Source: Megasphaera micronuciformis F0359
GTDB taxonomy: Bacteria > Bacillota > Negativicutes > Veillonellales > Megasphaeraceae
Assembly: GCF_000165735.1 (NCBI RefSeq)
Contig: NZ_GL538185.1
Span: 1-64,000, forward strand
DNA length: 64,000 nt
Direction of reading: 5' to 3'
Part shown: piece by piece, positions 14,928-20,756 of the stretch
How the letters are laid out: every line of letters starts with the position of its first letter
Position numbering within the stretch: position 1 is the first letter of the stretch
The notes under the pieces: generated by a model
What the model saw: only the letters and a program-made list of their open reading frames with translations
Told to the model about the DNA's origin: nothing
The model's database searches: none
Position numbers and translations under genes: made by a program

Positions 14928-15224
14928 ATGGTGGTAAGGGTTTACCACTTTAGGGATTTATCCCCTGAGATGCAGCGTGCCTTGATTAAATACATCAAGT
15001 CGCACTTTACGATTCGCTCCAGTATTAACCCTTACGTATCTGCGTACGGGCTTATGCAGCCGTTTATTCACGCAGTGCGCTCTGAGGAGCGCATCACTTC
15101 CCGGTGTTTTACCGAAGCCATGGAGCTCTGCGGCTTTCGGTCCAGGCCCATTGAAAATACAATCCACTCCGAGCCTAACTGGAGATTTAACGTTTATGTC
15201 TTACAAACCCCTCGAGACTTGTAA
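14928..15224 (+). CDS. Small phage protein, paralogue of 14261-14557
   Basis: A 98-residue product with VYHFRDLSPEMQRALIKYIK, YVSAYGLMQPF and NWRFNVYVL, the same architecture as the gene at 14261. ATG 14928 lies five bases after GGAGG. The next codon GTG 14931 is eight bases away and lines up better with the paralogue start, so either could be used. It has its own TATAAT promoter. The stop codon is 42 bp upstream of the first CRISPR-type repeat. No function known; differences from the paralogue are concentrated in the middle and before the NWRF end. Confidence 0.6.
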   Translation: MVVRVYHFRDLSPEMQRALIKYIKSHFTIRSSINPYVSAYGLMQPFIHAVRSEERITSRCFTEAMELCGFRSRPIENTIHSEPNWRFNVYVLQTPRDL

Positions 15225-15266
15225 GGCCCCCCGGTTGTTAAAAAAAACCGGAAAGCTCCTTATTTA

Positions 15267-15376
15267 AATTGGTTTACTGTTGCCCCGTAAGGGGACGGAA
15301 ACTTGCCGGGCCTTTATGCATAGACCTGCTCTCTGTGTCCGATTTAATCACCGTTACCCCGTAAGGGGACGGAAAC
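15267..15376 (+). CRISPR. Phage-borne mini-CRISPR array: two repeats, one spacer
   Basis: Repeat 1 (15267-15302) and repeat 2 (15341-15376) are both taken as 36 nt. The last 20 bases, CCCCGTAAGGGGACGGAAAC, are identical; the first 16 differ at seven positions, so repeat 1 is partly degenerate. Each has the CCCC-GTAA-GGGG palindrome and ends GGAAAC, giving an 8-nt handle ACGGAAAC as in type I or type III systems. The 38-nt spacer (15303-15340) matches 13176-13213 in the dUTPase gene at 35 of 38 positions, with the first 26 bases identical. No cas gene is in the window, so host Cas proteins would be needed. An extra GGAAAC copy follows repeat 2. Both repeat and spacer lengths are normal for CRISPR. 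Confidence 0.8.
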
Positions 15377-15383
15377 GGAAACA

Positions 15384-15614
15384 CTATTTAAAGTTGTGTC
15401 GAGCCAGTTTCAGTAGCTCTTCACGAATACCTCTATCAGCCAAGGAGTACAACAAGCTTAAGCGTTCCTGCTCGTCATCAATATCGCTAAGGTACTTCCT
15501 GGTTGTTTCTGCTATTCGCTCTCTAATCTCGATGTAAAGATGTAACAGTTTCAAGTGTTTCCTACTGTTAAACGGAGCTTCGTCCATACGAAGCTCTTTT
15601 TCTTTTTCTTCCAT
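15384..15614 (-). CDS. Small charged helical phage protein
   Basis: The product has 76 residues, strongly helical and charged: MEEKEKELRMDEAPF, KLLHLYIEIRERIAETTRKYL, ERLSLLYSLADRGIREELLKL. A GGAG-type site precedes ATG 15614. The stop lies only seven bases beyond repeat 2 of the mini-array on the other strand. A 16-bp operator-like dyad (15641-15656) sits just upstream, so it is probably controlled by the phage repressors. No known family. Confidence 0.5.
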   Translation of the reverse strand: MEEKEKELRMDEAPFNSRKHLKLLHLYIEIRERIAETTRKYLSDIDDEQERLSLLYSLADRGIREELLKLARHNFK

Positions 15615-15640
15615 TTTCTTTTCTCCTTTTCTTATATTTT

Positions 15641-15656
15641 GTTTATCATGTTAAAC
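15641..15656. promoter_or_regulatory. Repressor operator-like dyad 1
   Basis: GTTTATCATGTTAAAC is a near-perfect 16-bp palindrome. The same element, in reverse orientation, occurs at 15884-15899 between the two repressor genes, with a weaker copy at 15940-15955. This copy lies between the XRE gene stop and the start of the small gene at 15384-15614, where it could control that gene. Confidence 0.6.
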
Positions 15657-15857
15657 TTATTCTGTAAAAAAAATAGAACATAGTCTTTCGTCAAGCGCAT
15701 CAGCTATTTTAGTTAAAGTGTTGGTTCTAACAACCTTTATTGAACCATTTTCTATTCCAACAATAATTGTTCTAGCTACGTGTGCTTGATGAGCTAATTC
15801 GGCCTGGGTTAGACCGGCCGCTTCTCTTACCTCTTTTAACCGATTAGGTATTCCCAT
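15657..15857 (-). CDS. XRE-family regulator, probable Cro-like protein
   Basis: This 66-residue helix-turn-helix protein (RLKEVREAAGLTQAELAHQA, then RTIIVGIENGSIKVVRTNTLTKIADAL) contains only the DNA-binding domain. It is divergent from the LexA-like repressor gene and first in the leftward early direction, the position of Cro in temperate phages. GAGGAGG precedes ATG 15857. Cro-like function is inferred from position. Confidence 0.8.
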   Translation of the reverse strand: MGIPNRLKEVREAAGLTQAELAHQAHVARTIIVGIENGSIKVVRTNTLTKIADALDERLCSIFFTE

Positions 15858-15883
15858 CTACTCACCTCCTCTGATTGTCACAA

Positions 15884-15955
15884 GTTTAACATGATAAACT
15901 ATGATTGTCAACAATGTTAAACATAAATCTTGTAAATTTGTTTATCATGCTGTAC
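15884..15955. promoter_or_regulatory. Divergent operator/promoter region of the immunity switch
   Basis: The gap between the two regulators holds GTTTAACATGATAAAC at 15884-15899, GTTTATCATGCTGTAC at 15940-15955 and a half-site TGTTAAACAT at 15915-15924. The dyads share the consensus GTTTAWCATGWTAAAC with the copy at 15641. This spacing of full and half sites is expected for a CI/Cro lysis-lysogeny switch. Confidence 0.65.
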
Positions 15956-15984
15956 AATCTGATTAATAGAAAGCGAGGTATCTA

Positions 15985-16641
15985 ATGGAGAATATAGGAG
16001 ATTTAATTAGAGAATATCGCCAAAGCCATGGGCTGAGTATGGAAGAGTTTGGGAAACGAGTTGGATTGAGCAAGGCATATATATCACTAATAGAACGCGG
16101 CAAAAACACTCGTTCAAACAAACCCATCGTGCCTTCTATTGATACCATGAAGGCTATTGCCGATGGGCTTGAAATGGATTTAGATGTTCTTTTAAGATCC
16201 ATTGACCCTTCCCAGAAAATTAAAATCAACAATACTCACCCCAAAGGAGTCCAAATCCCCGTACTTGGCAGAGTCGTAGCGGGAGTGCCCTTAGAAGCCG
16301 TCGAGGAGATTCTAGATTACGAAGAGATCACACCGGAGCTTGCGGCAACGGGGGAGTTTTTTGCCTTACAGATTCGCGGCCGATCTATGGAGCCACGGAT
16401 GCTTGAGGGCGATGTAGTGATAGTTAGGCGTCAAAGTGACGTGGACTCCGGAGATATCGCAATTGTCCTAGTAAACGGCGATGAGGCTACCGTTAAACGA
16501 GTCAGTAAGTCCGATAGAGGTATTACCCTTATCGCTACCAACCCAAACGTATACGAGCCACACTTTTACTCCAGTGAAGAAATAAACGACCTTCCCGTTC
16601 AGATCCTAGGGAAAGTCGTTGAGTTGAGGGGGAAACTTTAA
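15985..16641 (+). CDS. LexA/CI-like phage repressor with S24 peptidase domain
   Basis: The 218-residue protein has an N-terminal XRE domain (LIREYRQSHGLSMEEFGKRV, AYISLIERGKNTRS) and a C-terminal S24 autoprotease. The cleavage site is Ala-Gly in GRVVAGVPLEA near residue 98. The catalytic Ser is in QIRGRSMEPRM, and the Lys in DEATVKRVSK. RecA-stimulated self-cleavage would induce the phage after DNA damage. The start has GAGG upstream. It presumably binds the GTTTAWCATGWTAAAC dyads. Confidence 0.9.
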   Translation: MENIGDLIREYRQSHGLSMEEFGKRVGLSKAYISLIERGKNTRSNKPIVPSIDTMKAIADGLEMDLDVLLRSIDPSQKIKINNTHPKGVQIPVLGRVVAGVPLEAVEEILDYEEITPELAATGEFFALQIRGRSMEPRMLEGDVVIVRRQSDVDSGDIAIVLVNGDEATVKRVSKSDRGITLIATNPNVYEPHFYSSEEINDLPVQILGKVVELRGKL

Positions 16642-16754
16642 ATATCGGAGGCCAAATGTGCACCGGTTTTTCCGAACATTAGTATGAAAGAGCTTGTATT
16701 GAGCACTTTTATAAAACAAAGTGAAATAGATTAAATATAAAAGGAGATAATCAT

Positions 16755-17480
16755 ATGTTTAAAAAAACTTTATTGGCCACTCTTGCTATGTCTCTAGTAT
16801 TACCCTTAAACTCTATGGCGTATTACACCGTTATAAAAAACGCAACCCCCCAGCAAATTCGCGATGCGATTGTTCAGACGGCAGCCCAGAGCGGGCAGCC
16901 ATTCACTATTGAGTCCTCGACAGACTATGGCATAACTATTGTAACTAACAGCACTTTCGGCGCGGGGCTGTTCGGCGAAATACCCATCGCGGTCGAAGAC
17001 AAGCATGCCTTCACATTCACTGACGCTCCTAATGGAGTAGGTGTAAACTGCAGTATCATAGAAACTCGCTCGGCAGCTACCGGAGCAAATTTTACGCAAC
17101 CACTGCCGCCGATAGTTGAGGTTCAAGACCTAGCATCGATAAAAGAGAAATTTGACGGCCTATACTGGTTTGGATTTGACCTCGCTACGAAAAAAGAAAA
17201 AGGAGGATACGCGCTCACTGAAGTAACCCCTGGAATGCCGATGGCGCAGGCGGGGTTAGAAGTTGGTGATATTATTCTCAAAATCAACGGGAAAAAAATT
17301 CCGAAAAACAAAGCCACAGGGCAGATTGACACTATCATTCTTGGGCAGAACAGACTTGCTCAACAGGTGTGGAACTTTGAGGTCTTAAAAAAGAACGGGC
17401 AAAAGCAGACATACTCAGTATCCTCTCAGTTCTATACGCCCGAAGAAATGAAGAAAATCAGAGATTCACTGTATCAATAA
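16755..17480 (+). CDS. Secreted PDZ-domain protein (prophage cargo)
   Basis: The 241-residue protein has a clear signal peptide (MFKKTLLATLAMSLVLPLNSMAYY, cleaved after about residue 22) and a C-terminal PDZ domain (residues about 140-215: WFGFDLATKKEKGGYALTEV, GMPMAQAGLEVGDIILKING). No protease domain is present. It lies directly after the repressor gene on the same strand, the place for genes expressed in the lysogen. An exported host-modifying protein is a reasonable guess; the substrate is unknown. AAAGGAG precedes the start. Confidence 0.75.
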   Translation: MFKKTLLATLAMSLVLPLNSMAYYTVIKNATPQQIRDAIVQTAAQSGQPFTIESSTDYGITIVTNSTFGAGLFGEIPIAVEDKHAFTFTDAPNGVGVNCSIIETRSAATGANFTQPLPPIVEVQDLASIKEKFDGLYWFGFDLATKKEKGGYALTEVTPGMPMAQAGLEVGDIILKINGKKIPKNKATGQIDTIILGQNRLAQQVWNFEVLKKNGQKQTYSVSSQFYTPEEMKKIRDSLYQ

Positions 17481-17553
17481 CTCACATACAAAGTGCCTTG
17501 CTGCCACTCTCATAAAAGTCGGGAATGTCGTTGTTTTAACCCATGAATAGCTA

Positions 17554-17582
17554 TTGCATTTAATACTTCCATAGTGTATATT
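17554..17582 (+). promoter_or_regulatory. Candidate promoter of small RNA
   Basis: TTGCAT (17554-17559) and TATATT (17577-17582) are separated by exactly 17 bp. A transcript starting near 17589 would end at the terminator at 17627-17664. The -35 box is weak (three of six consensus bases). Confidence 0.4.
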
Positions 17583-17588
17583 GATGAT

Positions 17589-17664
17589 AGTGAACTATCC
17601 CCTTCGCATTGCGCGGCTGGGATACTGAGGACTTCGCCATCATCAGATGGAGGGGTCCTCTTTT
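17589..17664 (+). ncRNA. Candidate prophage small RNA (about 75 nt)
   Basis: In the 404-bp gap between the PDZ gene and the next gene, TATCCC (17596-17601) pairs with GGGATA (17619-17624). A terminator hairpin follows: GAGGAC (17627-17632) with GTCCTC (17655-17660), inner pairs CCATC/GATGG, then TTTTAG. The rest of the gap is AT-rich and holds a weak hairpin ACCTTTA/TAAAGGT near 17730-17750. A flanking pair TGATGAT (17582-17588) and ATCATCA (17639-17645) would compete with the terminator if a longer transcript exists, so an attenuator is an alternative reading. Confidence 0.4.
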
Positions 17665-17884
17665 AGTATTACAGTGAACTTATAGACGATGAATTGCACT
17701 TTTATAGAGCGCTGAGTAAAACACCTTTACCCAATAAAGGTATGCTTAAAATACCCTTATTTTTTAGAAATTTTTAAAGGTATTTCATTGATGCCTTTAC
17801 GGAGTCTTTATTACTGAATAGTGTAGACGCTACTTCACCAATATTAAACTTGCAAAAATTAATTTTCTTTAAGGAGTCGATACG

Positions 17885-18946
17885 ATGGAAGCTAGCTTTA
17901 ATGAAAACCCCAATTGTGAATTTGTTGTGGACTATATTACAAATCGTAAATATTGGTTTGTTCGGACAAACGGTGGCGAATATTACGATGAATATTTACG
18001 TAAAGGCTTCATCGCTGTTGGCTTTAATTGGATTATCGACGCCTCTTTGATTAAACAAGCAGAAAAAGATAATGCATCTAAAAGAGCACTGTATGAAAAG
18101 ATAAAAGCTGAAGCAGCTGAAGATGATGGAAAACAAATAAAACCCGGGCTTGTTGTAAACCAAATAAAGCGCTTCTTGCTGGAAATGAACCCGGGAGATA
18201 TTGTTCTAATTCCTAGTGAAAATTCTCAGTATATCGCTTTTGGAGAAATTACAAGCGATACGTATATTATTAATGAGTCCGAATTACAGGAAAATTGCTG
18301 CCCCTTTATCAAACGTAGGAGAGTAAAATGGGGTAAAAAGCTAAGCCGAGACTCACTAGACCCTTACTTATTCAAGGCTATATATTCACATCATGTAATC
18401 ACGGATGTATCAGATTCATCCAGCTTTATAAACCGCTCGTTGTCTGGTATGTACGTGTCAGGTGACAAGGCACATATTACATTTCGCGTTAGCACGCAAG
18501 AAGCGGTACGGCTTTCTGATATTCAACCGTTACTTTATGGTTTTGAAGAGGTCGCTATTGCCGCGCACTTTCCCGCCAACATAATCTCAGAAATCGAAGC
18601 CACTGAGCTAAAAATAAACGTTCAATCCCCCGGCCCAATAGAATACATAGTTACAACGGTAGGGCTTATTGGATTTTTAGCAATCACAATAGCAATTAAT
18701 ATGTTTCGTGCAACGTCTGCAGCAAAGAAAAACGGCGGAACGCTCAGCCTTAAAATTCTTTGGCTCTCTTATAAGTGTAAAATTAACAAACCCAATAATT
18801 CATCCCATGATATATCAACAGAGGATTTAGATAAGTTAATCGAAAAAATCGCTAACAATCCAGAAGCACTGAGCAAATTGGATAAAATGGCTAACGCCAT
18901 CAATAAGTTGGATGCAAAGCTCCCAAATGAAAAAGAAGACCAGTAA
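17885..18946 (+). CDS. Prophage membrane protein, possible defence gene
   Basis: The 353-residue protein has an N-terminal domain opening KYWFVRTNGGEYYDEYLRKG then FIAVGFNWI. This resembles the N-terminal EVE/PUA-like modules seen in front of restriction- or defence-type effectors (by-eye likeness only). A basic stretch (IKRRRVKWGKK) follows, then one membrane helix at residues about 256-278 (PIEYIVTTVGLIGFLAITIAI) and a cytoplasmic charged C-terminal tail (EDLDKLIEKIANNPEALSKL). AAGGAG precedes ATG 17885. It sits in the cargo zone between repressor and integrase, and its AT-richness differs from the replication genes. No enzymatic motif is certain. Confidence 0.6.
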   Translation: MEASFNENPNCEFVVDYITNRKYWFVRTNGGEYYDEYLRKGFIAVGFNWIIDASLIKQAEKDNASKRALYEKIKAEAAEDDGKQIKPGLVVNQIKRFLLEMNPGDIVLIPSENSQYIAFGEITSDTYIINESELQENCCPFIKRRRVKWGKKLSRDSLDPYLFKAIYSHHVITDVSDSSSFINRSLSGMYVSGDKAHITFRVSTQEAVRLSDIQPLLYGFEEVAIAAHFPANIISEIEATELKINVQSPGPIEYIVTTVGLIGFLAITIAINMFRATSAAKKNGGTLSLKILWLSYKCKINKPNNSSHDISTEDLDKLIEKIANNPEALSKLDKMANAINKLDAKLPNEKEDQ

Positions 18947-18947
18947 C

Positions 18948-19157
18948 CTAGTCTTCTTTTTCAAAGTCGATTCGTATTCGCAAGTATTTGATTTGTAAAA
19001 ATATTGCAATCGCTATAGCCAGTGGCCCATTAATAAAAAAGCCATTCACGTATATATTTACGCTATCAATATATATGGACGGTAATAATAATAGTATTGT
19101 GATTACACAAATTGACAAAATATTAGATGCCAATTCCAACTGTTTAAAACAGTTCAT
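18948..19157 (-). CDS. Small prophage membrane protein
   Basis: The product has about 69 residues with two hydrophobic helices (ILSICVITILLLLPSIYI and FINGPLAIAIAIFLQIKYL) and an acidic C-terminus. ATG 19157 has AGGGG upstream. It converges on the putative defence gene with no gap, so the two may share function or merely position. Family not recognised. Confidence 0.45.
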   Translation of the reverse strand: MNCFKQLELASNILSICVITILLLLPSIYIDSVNIYVNGFFINGPLAIAIAIFLQIKYLRIRIDFEKED

Positions 19158-19256
19158 ATGAATCACCCCTACTCTGCATTAACCTATATTACGGATTTCA
19201 GTAATTCAATTATAAGTGTTTTATATCCTTTAGTGCAAGAATTTTTTTTCACTTCT

Positions 19257-19294
19257 AAAAAAAGCCCGCACTCTGCTACTAACAGAACACGGGC
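19257..19294 (-). terminator. Leftward intrinsic terminator
   Basis: On the minus strand GCCCG pairs with CGGGC (inner TTCTG/CAGAG extends it), followed by seven U residues (19257-19263). It would stop transcription entering from the integrase side toward the small membrane protein gene. Confidence 0.6.
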
Positions 19295-19341
19295 GCGCCG
19301 CCGTACCATCAATACCACGGCTAACATTACTCTACCTACGA

Positions 19342-19384
19342 AGGCTGATTACGATATAAGTATATCATAATCAGCCTCTTTTAT
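19342..19384 (+). terminator. Terminator or attenuator in front of integrase
   Basis: AGGCTGATTA (19342-19351) pairs with TAATCAGCCT (19368-19377), with further inner pairs and CTTTTAT downstream. It lies 24 bp before the integrase start, between any upstream promoter and the ribosome site, so it insulates or attenuates integrase expression. Confidence 0.6.
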
Positions 19385-19407
19385 AGCAGAAAGGAGCTGT
19401 ATTTTTT

Positions 19408-20493
19408 ATGTCTAAAATCAAAAAACGTCCTGACGGACGCTATGTAATGACATTTACCACTAACGGCAAGCGTAGATATTTCTACGGGCGTACCCGATCG
19501 GAAGCACAGGCCAAGTATGACGAATTTATAAAAAAGTCCGAAAACCTGGCTAACTTTGATGGGAATATTACTATAGCCGAATGGGCGAAAGAGTGGTTGA
19601 GAATCAAAGAACCTTCTATAACACCCAGCACCCTCGATAGCTACCGAAATGTTATTCGTCATTATATTGTTCCCGAAATTGGGACCATTAAACTTGTTGA
19701 CTTAACAGCTCCGACAATTCGCCGACTGCTTACCATAAAGATGGAGACCCTCTCCAGTCGTACCGTTCGATATATCCATACGCTCTTAAACGCTATGTTA
19801 AAACAGGCTGTCTTGGATGAAATTATCGCTACTAATGCAGCCGCTAAGGTCCGCAAGCCTAAACTACACAGGACAAAAGAAATGGTGACGCTAACGGCTG
19901 ATGAGGTCAAATTATTTTTGTCTAAGATCCCAATCCCTGAGCACCATATGCTGTTCAAATTGGCTTTCGCCTCCGGACTTCGTCGGTCAGAACTTTTAGG
20001 GCTGCCGTGGTCGAATGTAGACCTTGATAAGAAAACTATCACGATCACACAGACCGTCATAAAGATAGATAATGAGGCGGTTATATCAGAAACGACCAAA
20101 AACGCCTCTTCCAGACGTTCTATAACGCTTGACGACGAAACTATCGCCGAGCTCAAAAAACACGCGCAGAGAGTAAAAGCAACGCGATTGGCATCACCTA
20201 ATTGGGTTCACAACGATTTAGTTTTTCCCGGCAAAGACGGAAAACCTATATTCCCTGACTCAGTCTCCCAACTTTGTAAGAGATACGCTGCCCAAATTGG
20301 AAAGCCTTCCTTTTCTATGCACGGGACCAGACATACCCACGCCACTCTTCTTATTGAGGCTGGAGTGAATTTTAAAGTAATTCAAGTACGCCTTGGGCAT
20401 TCATCATTTACAGAAACAATGAATACCTATTCACACCTGACCCCTACTATGGAATACGATGCCGTAGAGAAGATAGAACAAATTTTATCGTAA
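19408..20493 (+). CDS. int: Phage tyrosine integrase
   Basis: The 361-residue protein has an N-terminal arm-binding domain (KRPDGRYVMTFTTNGKRRYF), a core-binding SAM-like domain (ITIAEWAKEWLRIKEPSI) and the catalytic domain with Arg in FASGLRRSELLGLPW, H-x-x-R in HGTRHTHATLL, His in RLGHSSFTETM and the Tyr nucleophile in NTYSHL. It inserts and excises the phage at its attachment site. Gene end and tRNA-Leu 3' end face each other 80 bp apart. AAAGGAGC precedes ATG 19408. Confidence 0.95.
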   Translation: MSKIKKRPDGRYVMTFTTNGKRRYFYGRTRSEAQAKYDEFIKKSENLANFDGNITIAEWAKEWLRIKEPSITPSTLDSYRNVIRHYIVPEIGTIKLVDLTAPTIRRLLTIKMETLSSRTVRYIHTLLNAMLKQAVLDEIIATNAAAKVRKPKLHRTKEMVTLTADEVKLFLSKIPIPEHHMLFKLAFASGLRRSELLGLPWSNVDLDKKTITITQTVIKIDNEAVISETTKNASSRRSITLDDETIAELKKHAQRVKATRLASPNWVHNDLVFPGKDGKPIFPDSVSQLCKRYAAQIGKPSFSMHGTRHTHATLLIEAGVNFKVIQVRLGHSSFTETMNTYSHLTPTMEYDAVEKIEQILS

Positions 20494-20539
20494 GTGGTCA
20501 AAATGTGGTCAAATATCGCTTGACTTTATGTGGTCAAAT
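20494..20539. repeat. GTGGTCAAA repeats, candidate integrase arm sites
   Basis: Three direct copies of TGTGGTCAAA (first as AGTGGTCAAAA at 20493-20503, then 20504-20514 and 20529-20539) follow the integrase stop, between it and the tRNA. Direct repeats at this place are typical arm-type binding sites beside the attachment core. Confidence 0.55.
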
Positions 20540-20540
20540 A

Positions 20541-20569
20541 AAAATAGCGCTCCATAAGAGCGCTATTTT
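20541..20569. terminator. Bidirectional terminator after integrase
   Basis: TAGCGCTC and GAGCGCTA form an eight-bp stem with a five-base loop, bounded by AAAA and TTTT, so it can act on both the integrase transcript and the tRNA-Leu transcript. Confidence 0.8.
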
Positions 20570-20572
20570 CCT

Positions 20573-20605
20573 TGGTGCCGGAGGTGGGACTTGAACCCAC
20601 ACGAC
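20573..20605. other. Probable phage attachment site in tRNA-Leu 3' end
   Basis: The phage ends at the 3' end of tRNA-Leu. The core is expected to be the T-arm and acceptor end, TTGGTGCCGGAGGTGGGACT, which the phage would regenerate. The second copy should be at the far left end outside this window. Exact boundaries cannot be set here. Confidence 0.5.
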
Positions 20606-20658
20606 TATTCATCGCTTGATTTTGAGTCAAGTGCGTCTGCCATTCCGCCACTCCGGCA
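20573..20658 (-). tRNA. tRNA-Leu (anticodon CAA)
   Basis: The minus strand gives a class II tRNA beginning TGCCGGAGTGGCGGAATGGC with anticodon loop CTCAAAA (anticodon CAA, reads UUG), a long variable arm, GTTCAAG T-loop and encoded CCA end. The acceptor pairs TGCCGG with CCGGCA. It is the first host feature and the probable phage integration target. Confidence 0.95.
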
Positions 20659-20756
20659 AACAGACTTATGCGTTAGCACGTTCTTTATTATAAGCAAAAA
20701 GTCTGTCGTCGTCAAGTAAAAATGACGAGGTCTATAATTTTTTTCTTACACAAGCC

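Larger units (their letters stand above)
1..20605. mobile_element. Integrated temperate phage (right end; left end outside window)
   Basis: The segment contains an HNH nuclease, RinA-like regulator, phage methyltransferase, SNF2 helicase, VRR-NUC, VapE-type primase/helicase, family A polymerase, DUF2815, DUF2800, dUTPase, an immunity switch and a tyrosine integrase. The integrase stop codon lies 80 bp from the 3' end of tRNA-Leu(CAA), the usual target for this enzyme class, so one attachment site is probably inside the tRNA 3' half near 20,573-20,605. The structural genes and the other attachment site must lie left of the window. Lysis and packaging genes are not visible here. Confidence 0.9.

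Noticed and set aside
15225-15266. CRISPR leader or strong terminator before the first repeat
   Set aside because: Only a six-bp CCGGTT/AACCGG hairpin without a T run is present, and no AT-rich leader of normal length.
15280-15537. Plus-strand open frame across the mini-array (85 codons)
   Set aside because: It is made of the two repeats and the reverse of the gene at 15384-15614, has no ribosome site and gives a low-quality Arg/Ser-rich product.
13985-15860. Local cas or anti-CRISPR genes near the mini-array
   Set aside because: None of the small genes shows a Cas motif or matches an anti-CRISPR family I can recognise; no such label is given.
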